From the NCBI GenBank assembly GCA_947311845.1, contig CAMZMU010000089.1:18795491-18859490 (forward strand): a DNA stretch of 64,000 nt, read 5' to 3'. Below the pieces are notes generated by a model. The model had not been told where the DNA came from, searched no databases, and worked only from the letters and a program-made list of their open reading frames with translations. A program made the position numbers and the translations under genes. The DNA is from Poa pratensis (Eukaryota; Streptophyta; Magnoliopsida; Poales; Poaceae). Positions 35,465-44,881 of this stretch are shown here, one piece after another (position 1 is the first letter of the stretch; the number at the start of each line of letters is the position of its first letter).

Positions 35465-35618
35465 CTCACTCCGTTTCATAATATAAGATGTTTTAGGTGT
35501 TACACTTGTTGTCTAGATTCATATCAAAAAGAGTGTACATGTACACTAAAACGTGTATATATACATATGTGTACATGTGAATAAGACTAAAACATCTTAT
35601 ATTATGGAACGGAGGGAG
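35465..35618. mobile_element. Stowaway-type MITE
   Basis: 154 bp with ends CTCACTCCGTTTCATAATAT / ATATTATGGAACGGAGGGAG, flanked by TA (35463-35464, 35619-35620). AAGATGTTTTAG / CTAAAACATCTT extend the inverted repeat. Confidence 0.85.
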
Positions 35619-35623
35619 TACTA

Positions 35624-35875
35624 CTCACTTAGTTTTAATTAATTTACGTTTTGAGTTAGCCAAAGTCAAATTTATTAAGTTTGACCAAATTTTCAGAGAA
35701 CTATCAACATTTACAAGGAAAAATGTACAATATCATAATCATTATAAAATATATTTTTTATATTATATGAATTTGGTATTGTGGATGTTGATATTTGTTC
35801 CTATATTCTTGGTCAAACTTGACAAAGTTTGAGCTTGAATAACTCAAAACACAAAGTAAATAAAAACGGAGGGAG
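35624..35875. mobile_element. Second Stowaway-type MITE, adjacent
   Basis: 252 bp with ends CTCACTTAGTTTTAATTAAT and AAATAAAAACGGAGGGAG, flanked by TA (35622-35623, 35876-35877). Inner arms gtcaaatttattaagtttga / tcaaacttgacaaagtttga. It lies only five bases from the previous element. Confidence 0.75.
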
Positions 35876-35877
35876 TA

Positions 35878-36620
35878 TATTATTAACTCTATAGTCGATA
35901 GAACGTATGTAAAAAGTCATAAAATACTTCATTCCTTAAATTGTAGACTCGTATTGTCTTTGTATATGTGGTCTTGCAGTAAAATATTATGTTACCACAA
36001 CCTCCTCTTTCATCATTAATTAATTGCCGCATCAGATATTTTGCCTTCATATCATGCATGTTACTAGCTATATTACTTGCACTTTTGTTAGCTTTATAAT
36101 TATTTCTAAGCAACAAGTTGTGCGTTCTCTTCCAGTTAGGGGTAAAAAAACAATTCTAATAACGAAAGTTATCTTATTTTCCTTTTTTGTTGATTGCTAA
36201 ATTAATGAAGGTAGCATGATTAAATTACTGTATATTGTTGCTTAATTGGTTTTCTGCAAATCATGGTATTTTACCTAGAGACTTGAAGGACATTTTTCTG
36301 GTGATACAATTTTATTACTCATGTGGTTTTTTCCTGAGGGAATCCTTCTGGTCAGATAAAGATAAAATATGTTTTTGTATCATATTAGAGTACTCTAAAA
36401 CTCTAAATAGGCTTACTGCTTGCAATTTTCATCGCTCTGAATTCTCGCAGTAATGCGCAGGATATCATTTAGTGTTAATTAGATTCCGTGTAATTTTCGG
36501 AAATTTTCCACAAGTACCAGAATTACCAAATGCCATATGGGCAAGTCAAAGAGAAAGGAACTCATCCCATAAAGAAGAGATTCAATCCAACTCCAACACG
36601 AGAACACGTAAAGCTACTGC
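35878..36620. other. Intergenic, no gene recognised
   Basis: AT-rich sequence on the 3' side of the RPN11-like gene. Nothing beyond a likely 3' UTR near 36,540-36,620 is supported. Confidence 0.4.
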
Positions 36621-37681
36621 CTAGAACGTGACGGTGTTGAGCATCATGCCTAGTGTCTGCACGATGTTGCCGGACATGGCAGCCTCGACGCGCTCCCCGA
36701 GCTGCCTCCTGGTATCCGTCCTCCCCGCCCTGACCACGGCAAGCCTCTCGGGGGGCGTCTCGTCCTCCTCCTTGACCTGCGCATCGTACTCCACCACGAG
36801 GTCCCGCATGCCGCTTACCGCCTGCGAGTTCGCCACGTCTTCAAACCTTTGCAGCACGAGCCCGTGGGACCAGCGCTTCCGGCTGAGGCAGGTAAGCATG
36901 GTCTCCTCGACCTCGTTCTTCCGGTTCCCGATGGCGAGCGAGTAGTAGTGCCGCCCTAGTCCGTGCACGAGCGCCTCGATGGAGGGGCGCACGGTGCCGC
37001 CGACGTTGGAGGTGGTCTGCCTGGGCTCCTGCTGCAGCATCATGGAGGTCGGATCGACAAGGCGGAAGGCGTCCATGACCACCTTGCCTTTCACGCTCTG
37101 GATGGGGTCGACGACGACGGCGACGGCGCGCGGGTTGAGCTGCTCGAAGCTCTGCTGCGTGTGCATGTCGGTGCCGGAGAGCCAGCAGCCGAAGCCCGGG
37201 TGGGAATGGTACCACCCCACCACCATCTCCGGCCGCCCCGTCTGCCGCAGCATGTCCATCATGTTGGTCTGGAAGGCGTGGTCGACGGCCTCGACGCTCA
37301 CCCCCGTGCCGCTCTGCGGCATCGCGAACACGTCGACCACCGTCACCGTGTACTCGTCCACGAACTCCCCCAGCATCAGGCCCATCACCTCCATCGGCAC
37401 GCCGCCACGGGCTGCAACCATCGATCGGAGCGACGCAAAATATTAATTAGATACATGCAGATGTAAAATCATTGTTCAACACAGGAAATATCTTTTGTGT
37501 ATGAGTGAGGAGAAGGGAATTTGTCGAGATTTTGGCTACGTACCGTGCTTGAGCATCTTGAGAAGCGCGAGGGGGAGATGTAGATCTGCTCCGACGAGTC
37601 GGGGAGAGGCGAGTCGCCGCCCGGCGGCCGCACCGGGATGCCGCCGCCGCCGCGTGCCAACAAGCCAAGCAAGTTATCCAT
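36621..37681 (-). CDS. RPN11: Divergent RPN11-like proteasome deubiquitinase, frameshift in exon 1
   Basis: RPN11 is the zinc metalloprotease of the 26S proteasome lid that removes ubiquitin from substrates. Two minus-strand exons: 37544-37681 and 36621-37411. Exon 2 is open and covers nearly the whole protein: [20 protein letters not shown], the JAMM motif [14 protein letters not shown] with both His, the Ser and the Asp, [18 protein letters not shown], and the C-terminal [15 protein letters not shown]. Many family positions are changed, so this looks like a fast-evolving extra copy. Exon 1 ([13 protein letters not shown]..., DSSEQIYIS) lacks one C in a run at 37571-37575: the expected LALLKMLKH reads as SRFSRCSST and the exon is one base short of the phase exon 2 needs. 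Translation could still begin at an in-frame ATG at 37556, giving about 267 residues. Confidence 0.8.
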
Positions 37682-38013
37682 CGAACACTAGCTGTACCTA
37701 GTAGTCTGCAACGTTTTCCTCGTGGTCACCGGGATATCAAACTCGATCTGATCGCCGTGACGTCGCGTACGAGGAGGACCAAATTTTAATGATCAAGAAC
37801 AAGAAGCCCAAATATATCACGTTGCCCTGCCGTCCTGCCTTGTCTTCGTGTTGGAGACCAACTTTGTATACCGACCGGAAAGATCTGGTAGGACCAGAAA
37901 AAGGAAAGAGATCGGAAAGATTGCAAATCACGGCGGCGCGGCTTGTACAGATGCCGATGGACCAACGCGCGTGGACCTTGTCACAACGGAACACTCCTAG
38001 TACCGCGGCTTCC
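37682..38013. promoter_or_regulatory. Bidirectional spacer between RPN11-like and F-box genes
   Basis: The two genes diverge from this 332-bp interval, so it should hold both promoters. Its F-box side (from about 37,815) is the duplicated F-box 5' flank also seen at 35,051-35,330 and 41,198-41,340. Confidence 0.5.
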
Positions 38014-39210
38014 ATGGATCAGAACGGCGACGGTACAAGCAGCAGCCCGGCAATGGCGCCCCCTGACGCAAACGCATCCCTAACCGCGCCGGAGCTGCCG
38101 GACGACGTTCTAATGGAGATCCTCCTCCACCTGCCGGCCAAGTCCGTCCTCCGGTTCCGCGCCGCCTGCAAGCCGTGGCGTCGTCTCCTCTCCGACCCCG
38201 CCTTCATCCGCGATCACCACCGTCGTGCGCCCGTCACCATCCTACTCAACGACCCCTGCATCGACGACGGCGGTGCCATCTCCGCGCTCCCGTTCCCCTA
38301 CACCGACCAATCGACGGCGGCTCCCCTCTACTGCGGCATCACTTCGCAGAACACATACGTGCAGGGGTGCTGCGACGGCTTAGTCCTCTTCTCGTGCCAC
38401 ACCAAGGGAGAGGAGTACCAGTACTTCGTGTGCAACCCAGCGACGCGGGAATTCACCAGACTGCCCACCGACCTCGGCCATGTGAAAATAGTGGGCTTTT
38501 ACCGGCACGAGCCCACGGCCCAGTATCGCGTCCTCTGCTACAAGGACAAGGACAACGACAAGCCATCCATACACTACGAGTACCTCGTGGCGGCGCCAGG
38601 CCAGCACGCATCAAGGCGGCTCGGGCCCTCCAACCTGTGGGCAGACGCCGACTGGCCATTGATCAAGGTACCGGTGACCCACCGCGGTTGCCTGCATTGG
38701 ATGCTATCGTGCCCTAGCATGGGGACGGTCCTCTTCGACACGATCTTGGAGGAGTTCCGCCTTATGCGCGGCCCGGTGGACGGCGACACTCGCATGGACT
38801 ACGTGTTCGGCCACCTCGTGGGAGTGGACGGGACACTGGGCGCGTCGATCTTCACCAAATCTATGGTCAAGCTGTGGGTGCTCGAGAGCTACGAGGAGGA
38901 GGCGTGGGCGTTGAGGTACAACATCGACGTCAGCTTCTTGGATCTACGTTGGATTTACTACATATTGCTCACTCACGTGAGCGACGAGGGTGACGTTGTA
39001 CTCATGACCTTGGGAGGGAAACGAGTCGACGTGTACAACCTTAGAAGGGGCGAGCTGGTGAGCTCTAGCCAGTTGTTCCGTCGTCTCCGTGGGACAAACC
39101 ATGTCTACCAGGAGAGTCTCGTGTCACTAGCTCCAAAAGACACCCGTGATTCCACTCCACACCATCGTGAGGACGACCTCGCTATGCATGGATTGTCTTC
39201 CTCGGTCTAA
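38014..39210 (+). CDS. F-box protein, paralogue of the 33.8-35.0 kb gene
   Basis: Intact single-exon gene, 398 residues from ATG at 38014 (MDQNGDGTSSSPAMAPPDAN). The F-box ELPDDVLMEILLHLPAKSVL is at about 28-47, followed by the same F-box-associated region as the inverted paralogue: FVCNPATREFTRLPTDLG, RRLGPSNLWADADWPLIKVP, MVKLWVLESYEEEAWALRYN. The C-terminus is shorter (ends HGLSSSV). An in-frame ATG at 37951 could extend the protein by 21 residues, but the minus-strand paralogue begins at the equivalent of 38014. SCF substrate adaptor by family; target unknown. It diverges from the RPN11-like gene over 332 bp. Confidence 0.88.
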   Translation: MDQNGDGTSSSPAMAPPDANASLTAPELPDDVLMEILLHLPAKSVLRFRAACKPWRRLLSDPAFIRDHHRRAPVTILLNDPCIDDGGAISALPFPYTDQSTAAPLYCGITSQNTYVQGCCDGLVLFSCHTKGEEYQYFVCNPATREFTRLPTDLGHVKIVGFYRHEPTAQYRVLCYKDKDNDKPSIHYEYLVAAPGQHASRRLGPSNLWADADWPLIKVPVTHRGCLHWMLSCPSMGTVLFDTILEEFRLMRGPVDGDTRMDYVFGHLVGVDGTLGASIFTKSMVKLWVLESYEEEAWALRYNIDVSFLDLRWIYYILLTHVSDEGDVVLMTLGGKRVDVYNLRRGELVSSSQLFRRLRGTNHVYQESLVSLAPKDTRDSTPHHREDDLAMHGLSSSV

Positions 39211-39969
39211 CCGGGTGCATGATCGTTGTCGACCGATGTAATTAAAGGCCGCCATATTAGATTCCGGTGATAATATGGGACGACTTTAGTAGTGGTTGGC
39301 TCTAGCCTTGATCCCAGGACATGCTCTGTACATTCCGTACAAGTATTTTTTTTTTTCATGTGAACCATCAAGCTCCAGTTTCCACGTTAGCTCTACTTTT
39401 GTAAATATGCTCTACTTTTGTAGATCGGCTGACATCTGCAAAGTTTTAATTATTATATTTTTAGATGAAACATTGTGATAATATTAAAATCCGGCACACT
39501 CAGATGGACCAGTATCAAAGCCATACACAGGCCGTACACCTATCCAGGTTTTATACAATTTATTTTAACAGCCGTCTTTCGAGTTTCGCCGATGTGCTAC
39601 CGTGTTTCATGTTCGTCGGACATGCTTGATCACATGGTGGTGACGACCATCACCTTCATGTATGTCGAAATTGACAAAGGGTTCTAGTCTGATAGTTTCT
39701 GAGCCCCAGATTGCGTGTTTATATAGGTGCTAGAATTACATGATAGGATACGGTGTACAACACATCTCAATACATGTTGCATATATATATATATATATAT
39801 CAGATCCTATCTCCCCTCCATTAATCACAACTTACTCAAGTTAAGATTAGGCTTGAACTCCTCAATTTACGAGCTAGAAATTGTTTTGTAATAATCAAGA
39901 ATAAGCAGCCCAAATTTATCACGTTGCCCTGCCTTATCTTCGTGTTGGAGACCAACTTTGTTTAGTGAA
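39211..39969. repeat. F-box 3' flank and start of next duplicated unit
   Basis: 39,340-39,640 is the 3' flank of the F-box unit and recurs in diverged form at 42,050-42,150 and 42,912-43,130 (shared AATATTAAAATCCGGCACAC and TTCGTCGGACATGCTTGATC). A (TA)n microsatellite is at 39,779-39,800. From about 39,880 the F-box 5' flank of the next unit begins, then is cut by the Mutator-like insertion at 39,970. Confidence 0.7.
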
Positions 39970-41197
39970 ATTTGACAAAAATAACCACTTGGTGAAACTA
40001 CAGCAAAAAATAACCCTTTTCTGGAAAAAATTCTGAAACTGACCCTTTTGTGTGGCTCCTGTACCAGCGGCGCCACACTTCACAGCACCGCGCCCCAAGC
40101 GGCGACACCACACCCCTGCTAGCTAGGCAGCGTGGGCCCCAGGCCTGGTCATGTAGCGCCGTCACCGGGGACGCTACACATACAGGTGCAACGCCGGCGG
40201 CTAGGGCGCAACGCCGTCCCAATTGTCCGGGCAGTAGGCGCCGACGTCGTAGCTCATGTACTCGACTACTCGTCGGCTCCCGCTGCAACAGCAAGCACGT
40301 GTGGCCGAGATGCTGCCGGACGTCTTGTCTGGGCCGTACACGCTCGGCCAGTACTCGCGGTTGCTCTTGGTTGTCACGTACTTGCGCGTCGACGGCCGAG
40401 ACCTCTGCGTCATCGTCGTCCCTGCCGTCGGGGTCTGGGCGCGGGATGCAGATCAGTCGCAGGGAGATGTGCGACTTGTAAACCTCGACGGCCTTGTCGA
40501 GCTTCCTGTTCTTGCATCGCCCCATGAGCAGCGTGTTGTAGGTCAGGTCATTGGGCTCCCATCCCTTGGCCTCCATCTCCTCGAGCAGCCTGAGCGCGCC
40601 GAGGGCGTCGCCCTTGACTGAGCGAGGTGTAGGTGACGACGTCGGGGAAGTGGCCCGCGGCGGCCATGGCGTCGAGGTAGGCTCTGGCCTTGACGACGAG
40701 GCTGGCGTGCGCGAGGCCGTAGAGTAGGTCGGGCTCCACGCCGTCGTCCGCCATGCGGCGGAGCACGCCGAGGACGCCCTTGGGGTCGGACGCGCCGCAG
40801 TGGGCCTTCATGAGCGCGTTGTAGACGTGCGCGTCAGCACGGACGCCATGGTCGGCGAGGACCGAGAGGAGCTGCCCGATCTGGCGCATGGGGCTAATTT
40901 GTTTCGTAAAAAGATGGTGATCATTCAGCATGGGGCGCGGTATTTTGTACAGGGAGTAGCGTCCCAGCTGTCGGCGTTGCACCTGTATGTGTAGCGCCCC
41001 CGGTGCCGGCGCTACATGACCAGGCCTGGGCCCACGCTGCTTAGCTGGCAGGGGTGTGGCGCCGCCGCCTGGGGCGCGGTGTTGTGTAGTGTGGCGCCGC
41101 CGGTATAGGAGTCACACAAAAGGGTCAGTTTCAGATTTTTTTTCAGAAAAGGGTTATTTTTGGCTGAAGTTTTACTAAGTGGTTATTTTTGTCAAAT
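39970..41197. mobile_element. Pack-MULE-like element with about 235-bp TIRs
   Basis: The left arm 39,970-40,205 and right arm 40,962-41,197 are inverted copies of each other, roughly 85% alike by eye; both begin ATTTGACAAAAATAACCACT and continue through TAACCCTTTTCTG and CTGAAACTGACCCTTTTGTG. The element interrupts the F-box 5' flank, which resumes at 41,198 as CGACCGGAGAGATCTGG. No 9-bp target duplication is visible. The interior carries PPR coding sequence and, at 40,201-40,413 on the minus strand, another frame ending YDVGAYCPDNWD that resembles the end of a plant methyltransferase-like domain (weak). Confidence 0.8.
40465..40895 (-). pseudogene. Captured pentatricopeptide-repeat (PPR) fragment
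   Basis: Minus strand shows consecutive PPR motifs: GVRADAHVYNALMKAHCGAS, LGVLRRMADDGVEPDL, KARAYLDAMAAAGHFPDVVT, and MEAKGWEPNDLTYNTLLMGR followed by CKNRKLDKAVEVYKS. Each is a piece of the 35-residue helix-turn-helix repeat of organellar RNA-binding proteins. A segment is missing between two motifs and a frameshift separates the last repeat. No organelle-targeting start is present. It lies between the long inverted repeats of the Mutator-like element and was captured by it. Confidence 0.8.
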
Positions 41198-41340
41198 CGA
41201 CCGGAGAGATCTGGTAGGACCAGAAAAAGGAAAGAGATCGGAAAGATTCGCAAACCACGGCGGCGCGGCTTGTACAGATGCCGATGGACGAACGCGCGTG
41301 GACCTCGTCACAATGGAACACTCCTAGTACCGCGGGTTCC

Positions 41341-41566
41341 ATGGATCAGAACGGCAACGGTACAAGCAGCAGCCTGGCAATGGCTCGCCCGGACGCAAAC
41401 GCATCTTCAACCGCGCCAGAGCTGCCGGACGACGTCCTACGGGAGATCCTCCTCCACCTGCCGGCCAAGTACCTCCTCCGGTTCCACGCCGCCTGCAAGC
41501 CGTGGCGTCGTCTCCTCTCCGACCCAGCTTCATCCGTGATCACCACCGCCGTGCACCCATCCGTGG
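41341..41566 (+). pseudogene. Truncated F-box gene copy
   Basis: Starts MDQNGNGTSSSLAMARPDAN like the other copies, keeps the F-box (ELPDDVLREILLHLPAKYLL), then loses one base near 41,528 (GACCCAGCTTCATCC against GACCCCGCCTTCATCC) and shifts frame. Homology stops at about 41,566 and unrelated sequence follows. The 5' flank from 41,198 is homologous to that of the intact genes. A 75-residue product with only an F-box could be made, but I treat it as dead. Confidence 0.85.
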
Positions 41567-42049
41567 GATGAGCTGTAAATCACATCCAGGAATTGGATCC
41601 AAGTGATAACACGGACATCAAGTTAACATCCAACCATGTTTTTAGCACATAAAATGGGCTTAGCAGTTCAAATCTACATGCAAAATTTGATGGTTGCATC
41701 ATATTTACATCTGCTATAACAATGGGTTTAGCAGTTTTTATCTCCATGTAAAATTGACGGTTGCATCCAGAACTGGAAAATAAAAATCTAAAAAATGTGT
41801 AAAACACTACTGGTTCGACCTAATTGACAAATTGCATCCACAACCACAAATATGTCAAAAAGGTTCGTGGGATGAGCTGTACTTCTAACCTGAAAACTTC
41901 CTGTGAAAAGTCCCTGAAATTAGGATCTGGAAACCAACAGCACACGTAGTCTCGAGCTCCAAGCAAGATCTGGAAACACAAACAGCAGACATAATCTCCG
42001 AGCGCCCAACACAATCTAAAAAAAAGTTTCAAAGCATACAGAAGAGGTA
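41567..42049. other. Unrelated filler inside the broken F-box unit
   Basis: AT-rich, with an internal repeated phrase (GTGGGATGAGCTGTA at about 41,563 and 41,868; tagcagtt...tctacatg twice). It replaces the missing F-box coding region. No gene recognised. Confidence 0.5.
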
Positions 42050-42289
42050 CACATATTCATGTTTTATATAACTTATTCTACCAGTCGTCTTTCATGAACT
42101 GATGGGCTATCTTGTTTGTTGTTCGTCGGACATGCTTGATCAGATGGTTTAGGTGAAATCCACTTTTCCTCCTGGTGCATATGTACCTGGTAATTAAAAG
42201 ACACATGTTAAAATGTCAAAAGAATTCGAAACATTTTTTCTGATACATCTTTCCATTTTATGTGTTTAAATTTAAAAACTCGTACAGAG

Positions 42290-42640
42290 GCTTGTTTGAT
42301 TCAGAAGATATAGAAAATCTTTTCATATAGAAAAACTCGTACAGAGGCTTTTTGCCTCTTTGGTTCAAACGATTTTCATAAAAATTATGGAGGGTTGAAT
42401 TACTTAGGATTTTTTTCTATATTGGTTGTTTGATTCATATGATTAAATCCCGTAGGATTCCTTTATACTACATTTTATTCTAACATCCACTCATATCTCT
42501 TCGTAAAAAATCCTTTGCTTTTGTTTGAAGGAATCAAAAATTTTTTGGCTATATTATAAATTCGGTAGGATTGAAATGGACATGACATTACAATCCTGCA
42601 TATTTTCTATCCATATATTTTCCTATCATTCGAATCAAAA
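42290..42640. mobile_element. hAT-like MITE cluster
   Basis: Phrases such as GCCTCTTTGGTTCAAACGAT, GGTTGTTTGATTCAT, CCCGTAGGATTCCTTT and GTTTGAAGGAATC have the order seen in a common Triticeae MITE with GAGGCTTTGTTTG ends. Borders and target duplications were not resolved. Confidence 0.4.
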
Positions 42641-42712
42641 ACCAAATTTGTTAACGATCTTCATCGGGAACAGCAAGACCGAGTTTACCATGTTTGTTTA
42701 CGTGTCCTAGAC

Positions 42713-43130
42713 CAACTTTGTTTACCTACCGGAGAGATCTGATAGGACCAGAAAAAGGCAAGAGATATGCAGGACACCACGGCGCGGCTTGTACCTCGTA
42801 ACAACGAAACAATCTCTCCACCACTCGTACCAGGGATAAGAACGGCGACGATACAAGCAGCTCAGCCGGGCAATGGCGCCGAGGCGCGCAAACATAACCG
42901 CGTACCAGAGATATGCAAGTATTTGTTTTTTCAATGTGATCCATCAAGCTCCAGTTTTCACTGTAGCACTACTTTTGTAAATACGCTCACATCTCTACAT
43001 AACTATGTCTAGTGCAAAGTTTTTATTATTCTTGTTTCGGATGAAACATTGTGGTAATATTAAAATCCGGCACACTCATATGCACCAGTTTCAAACATAC
43101 ACGTATCCAGGTTTTATACAATTTATGGAA
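42713..43130 (+). pseudogene. F-box unit reduced to its flanks
   Basis: 42,713-42,905 matches the F-box 5' flank and first codons (GATCTGATAGGACCAGAAA, aagaacggcgac, caatggcgcc). At about 42,912 it joins directly to the duplicated 3' flank (CATCAAGCTCCAGTTTTCAC, AATATTAAAATCCGGCACAC). Nearly the entire coding region has been deleted. Confidence 0.75.
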
Positions 43131-43757
43131 TTTCGAATTAGTTAAATTTCTGTCGGTGTCATAACCATTGGATCCGTGTCTCATGATTCGTGCTACAATC
43201 AGTTTTTTCCCCTCTGTAGCTCTGTGCTTTTTTTCTTAGAATCGACCACCCTTGGGTTCTAGAAAAAAAAACTTTCATCACGATCCCTATGCTTTGAATT
43301 TTCACTTTAAAAAAAATTGTGGATCAAAATGAACTAAGATCAATATATTTTTATAATTTTATTGGCACTCAATTGGATATGTGAAATACACGCATGGTAT
43401 TTAGCTATCTCACCTGCTTGAGAAAGAATAGTGTATCCCCCTTGTGAATCGGATGAGTCAGATGAAAAAACGCTCAGATCAAAATCAGTGTCAGTGGCAA
43501 GATAAAAAGGAGATCAAATAAAACATGTTGGTTGATCGAGTATCGGTATAATCGGGCGCGAGAAAAAAAGTCTCGTGTCAGGCTGTGATGTGTCACTGAT
43601 TCGTAGGGAATTTGAAGACCGACGCGCCGTAGGAAATTTGAAGAACGATGCGCCAACGCCTATAGATCGCACAAAATCTGATTCTTCGGGACACTAAAGA
43701 ACGGATCTTTTATTTATTTTAATTTCCGCGTGAACGCACGGGTATTGTGCTAGTATT
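43131..43757 (+). mobile_element. Possible Helitron 3' terminus
   Basis: The stretch ends CGTGAACGCACGGGTATTGT then GCTAGT: a short GC-rich hairpin about ten bases before CTAG|T, the Helitron 3' signature. The 5' TC border could not be located, so only the right end (near 43,757) is meaningful. Confidence 0.4.
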
Positions 43758-43797
43758 CATTATTGTTTTCATAAGTTACACGAACACCCGCAGGTTT

Positions 43798-44881
43798 TCA
43801 TAAGTTTTCATAAGTTACACGAACTGGAAGAAAAATGGAGCTCCTCGCTAGAATGTGTGCATCAACGTTTGACCCCCTCCCTTCATGGACGAACTCGACA
43901 TGATTGAACTCTCGTGCTCTAGCATTTATCTCCTTGATCACATGTCCATAGGAGCCCAAGCCTTCACCTCTGATACTTCGTACCGCGTTACTGCAATCGG
44001 ACGCAACTCTGCAACTCTGTACGAGAAGATCAGCCGCCAGTGCTAGGCCCTCTCTGCACGCCAAGACTTCTGGGATTTCTGGGTCTGTGATTCCTTTGAC
44101 TACCACCGAGGAAGCGCCCATGAAACACCCAATCTCGGTTCTCGCCACCGCCCCAAATGCTGTCTTTCTTAGACGTGGCGGCGTCGACGTTGATGTTTAT
44201 CATACCTCCCGGCGGCGGGATCCAAGCTAGGCCACGCCCACTCCTTGCTCCAGTTTTCGCCGTAGTAGGCACTACCAGCTGCAATTCAGTCAAGAAACGC
44301 TCGACAAAACAGTTTGTCGATACCGGGCTCTGAAACAGTCGCTCATGGATGGCCTTTCTCCGTGCATGCCACACTGCCTAGAGGTTCACCACCACCCTTG
44401 TTAGTTCTGTTTACTGTAGGGCACCGAATATAGTCGCCAGCCATGCCCTAGCATCCGTCTCCTGCACGTTTGCGATCAGTTCAGTTATATCCTTCGGCGC
44501 TAGTGCCCACACACACCGAGCCATGTTACACTCCAAGAGGGAGTGCATCCATGAGTCCGGAGCTCCACACAAAGTGCACACCCGGTGTTCTGCCATGCTC
44601 CTATGGTTGAGAACTTCCAGGTGTCGATAGAGACTGCCGTGCAAGTCTCCAAAGAAAGACGAACCTTCGATGGAACTTCTACTCTCCATAATTTGCACCA
44701 GTCCTTCTCTTTCGATCTGGTTCCTGACGAACCAGCCCTTTCTTCTAGCCAGTATGTCCTCCTTTCTCTGTGCTGCGTGTTTCTTTTCCGGCCTTTTTTT
44801 TTCGTATGCCGAGCTGGGCCTTAGGCACATGTCCGTAGGCCTTAAAAGGGCTTTAAATTTTTGCTGTGAACTGGATGCCAT
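43798..44881 (-). pseudogene. LINE ORF2 C-terminus (zinc knuckle plus RNase H-like)
   Basis: Minus strand, frames in order: a lead-in SSFFGDLHGSLYRHLEVLNH, the zf-RVT pattern VCTLCGAPDSWMHSLLECNM, AWLATIFGALQ, VWHARRKAIHE, then the RVT_3 RNase H-like part WIPPPGGMININVDAATSKK, LACREGLALAADLL, ASDCSNAVRSIRGEG and HEGRGSNVDAHILARSS. At least two frame breaks and an in-frame stop. The middle and 5' parts of the LINE are absent. Confidence 0.85.
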
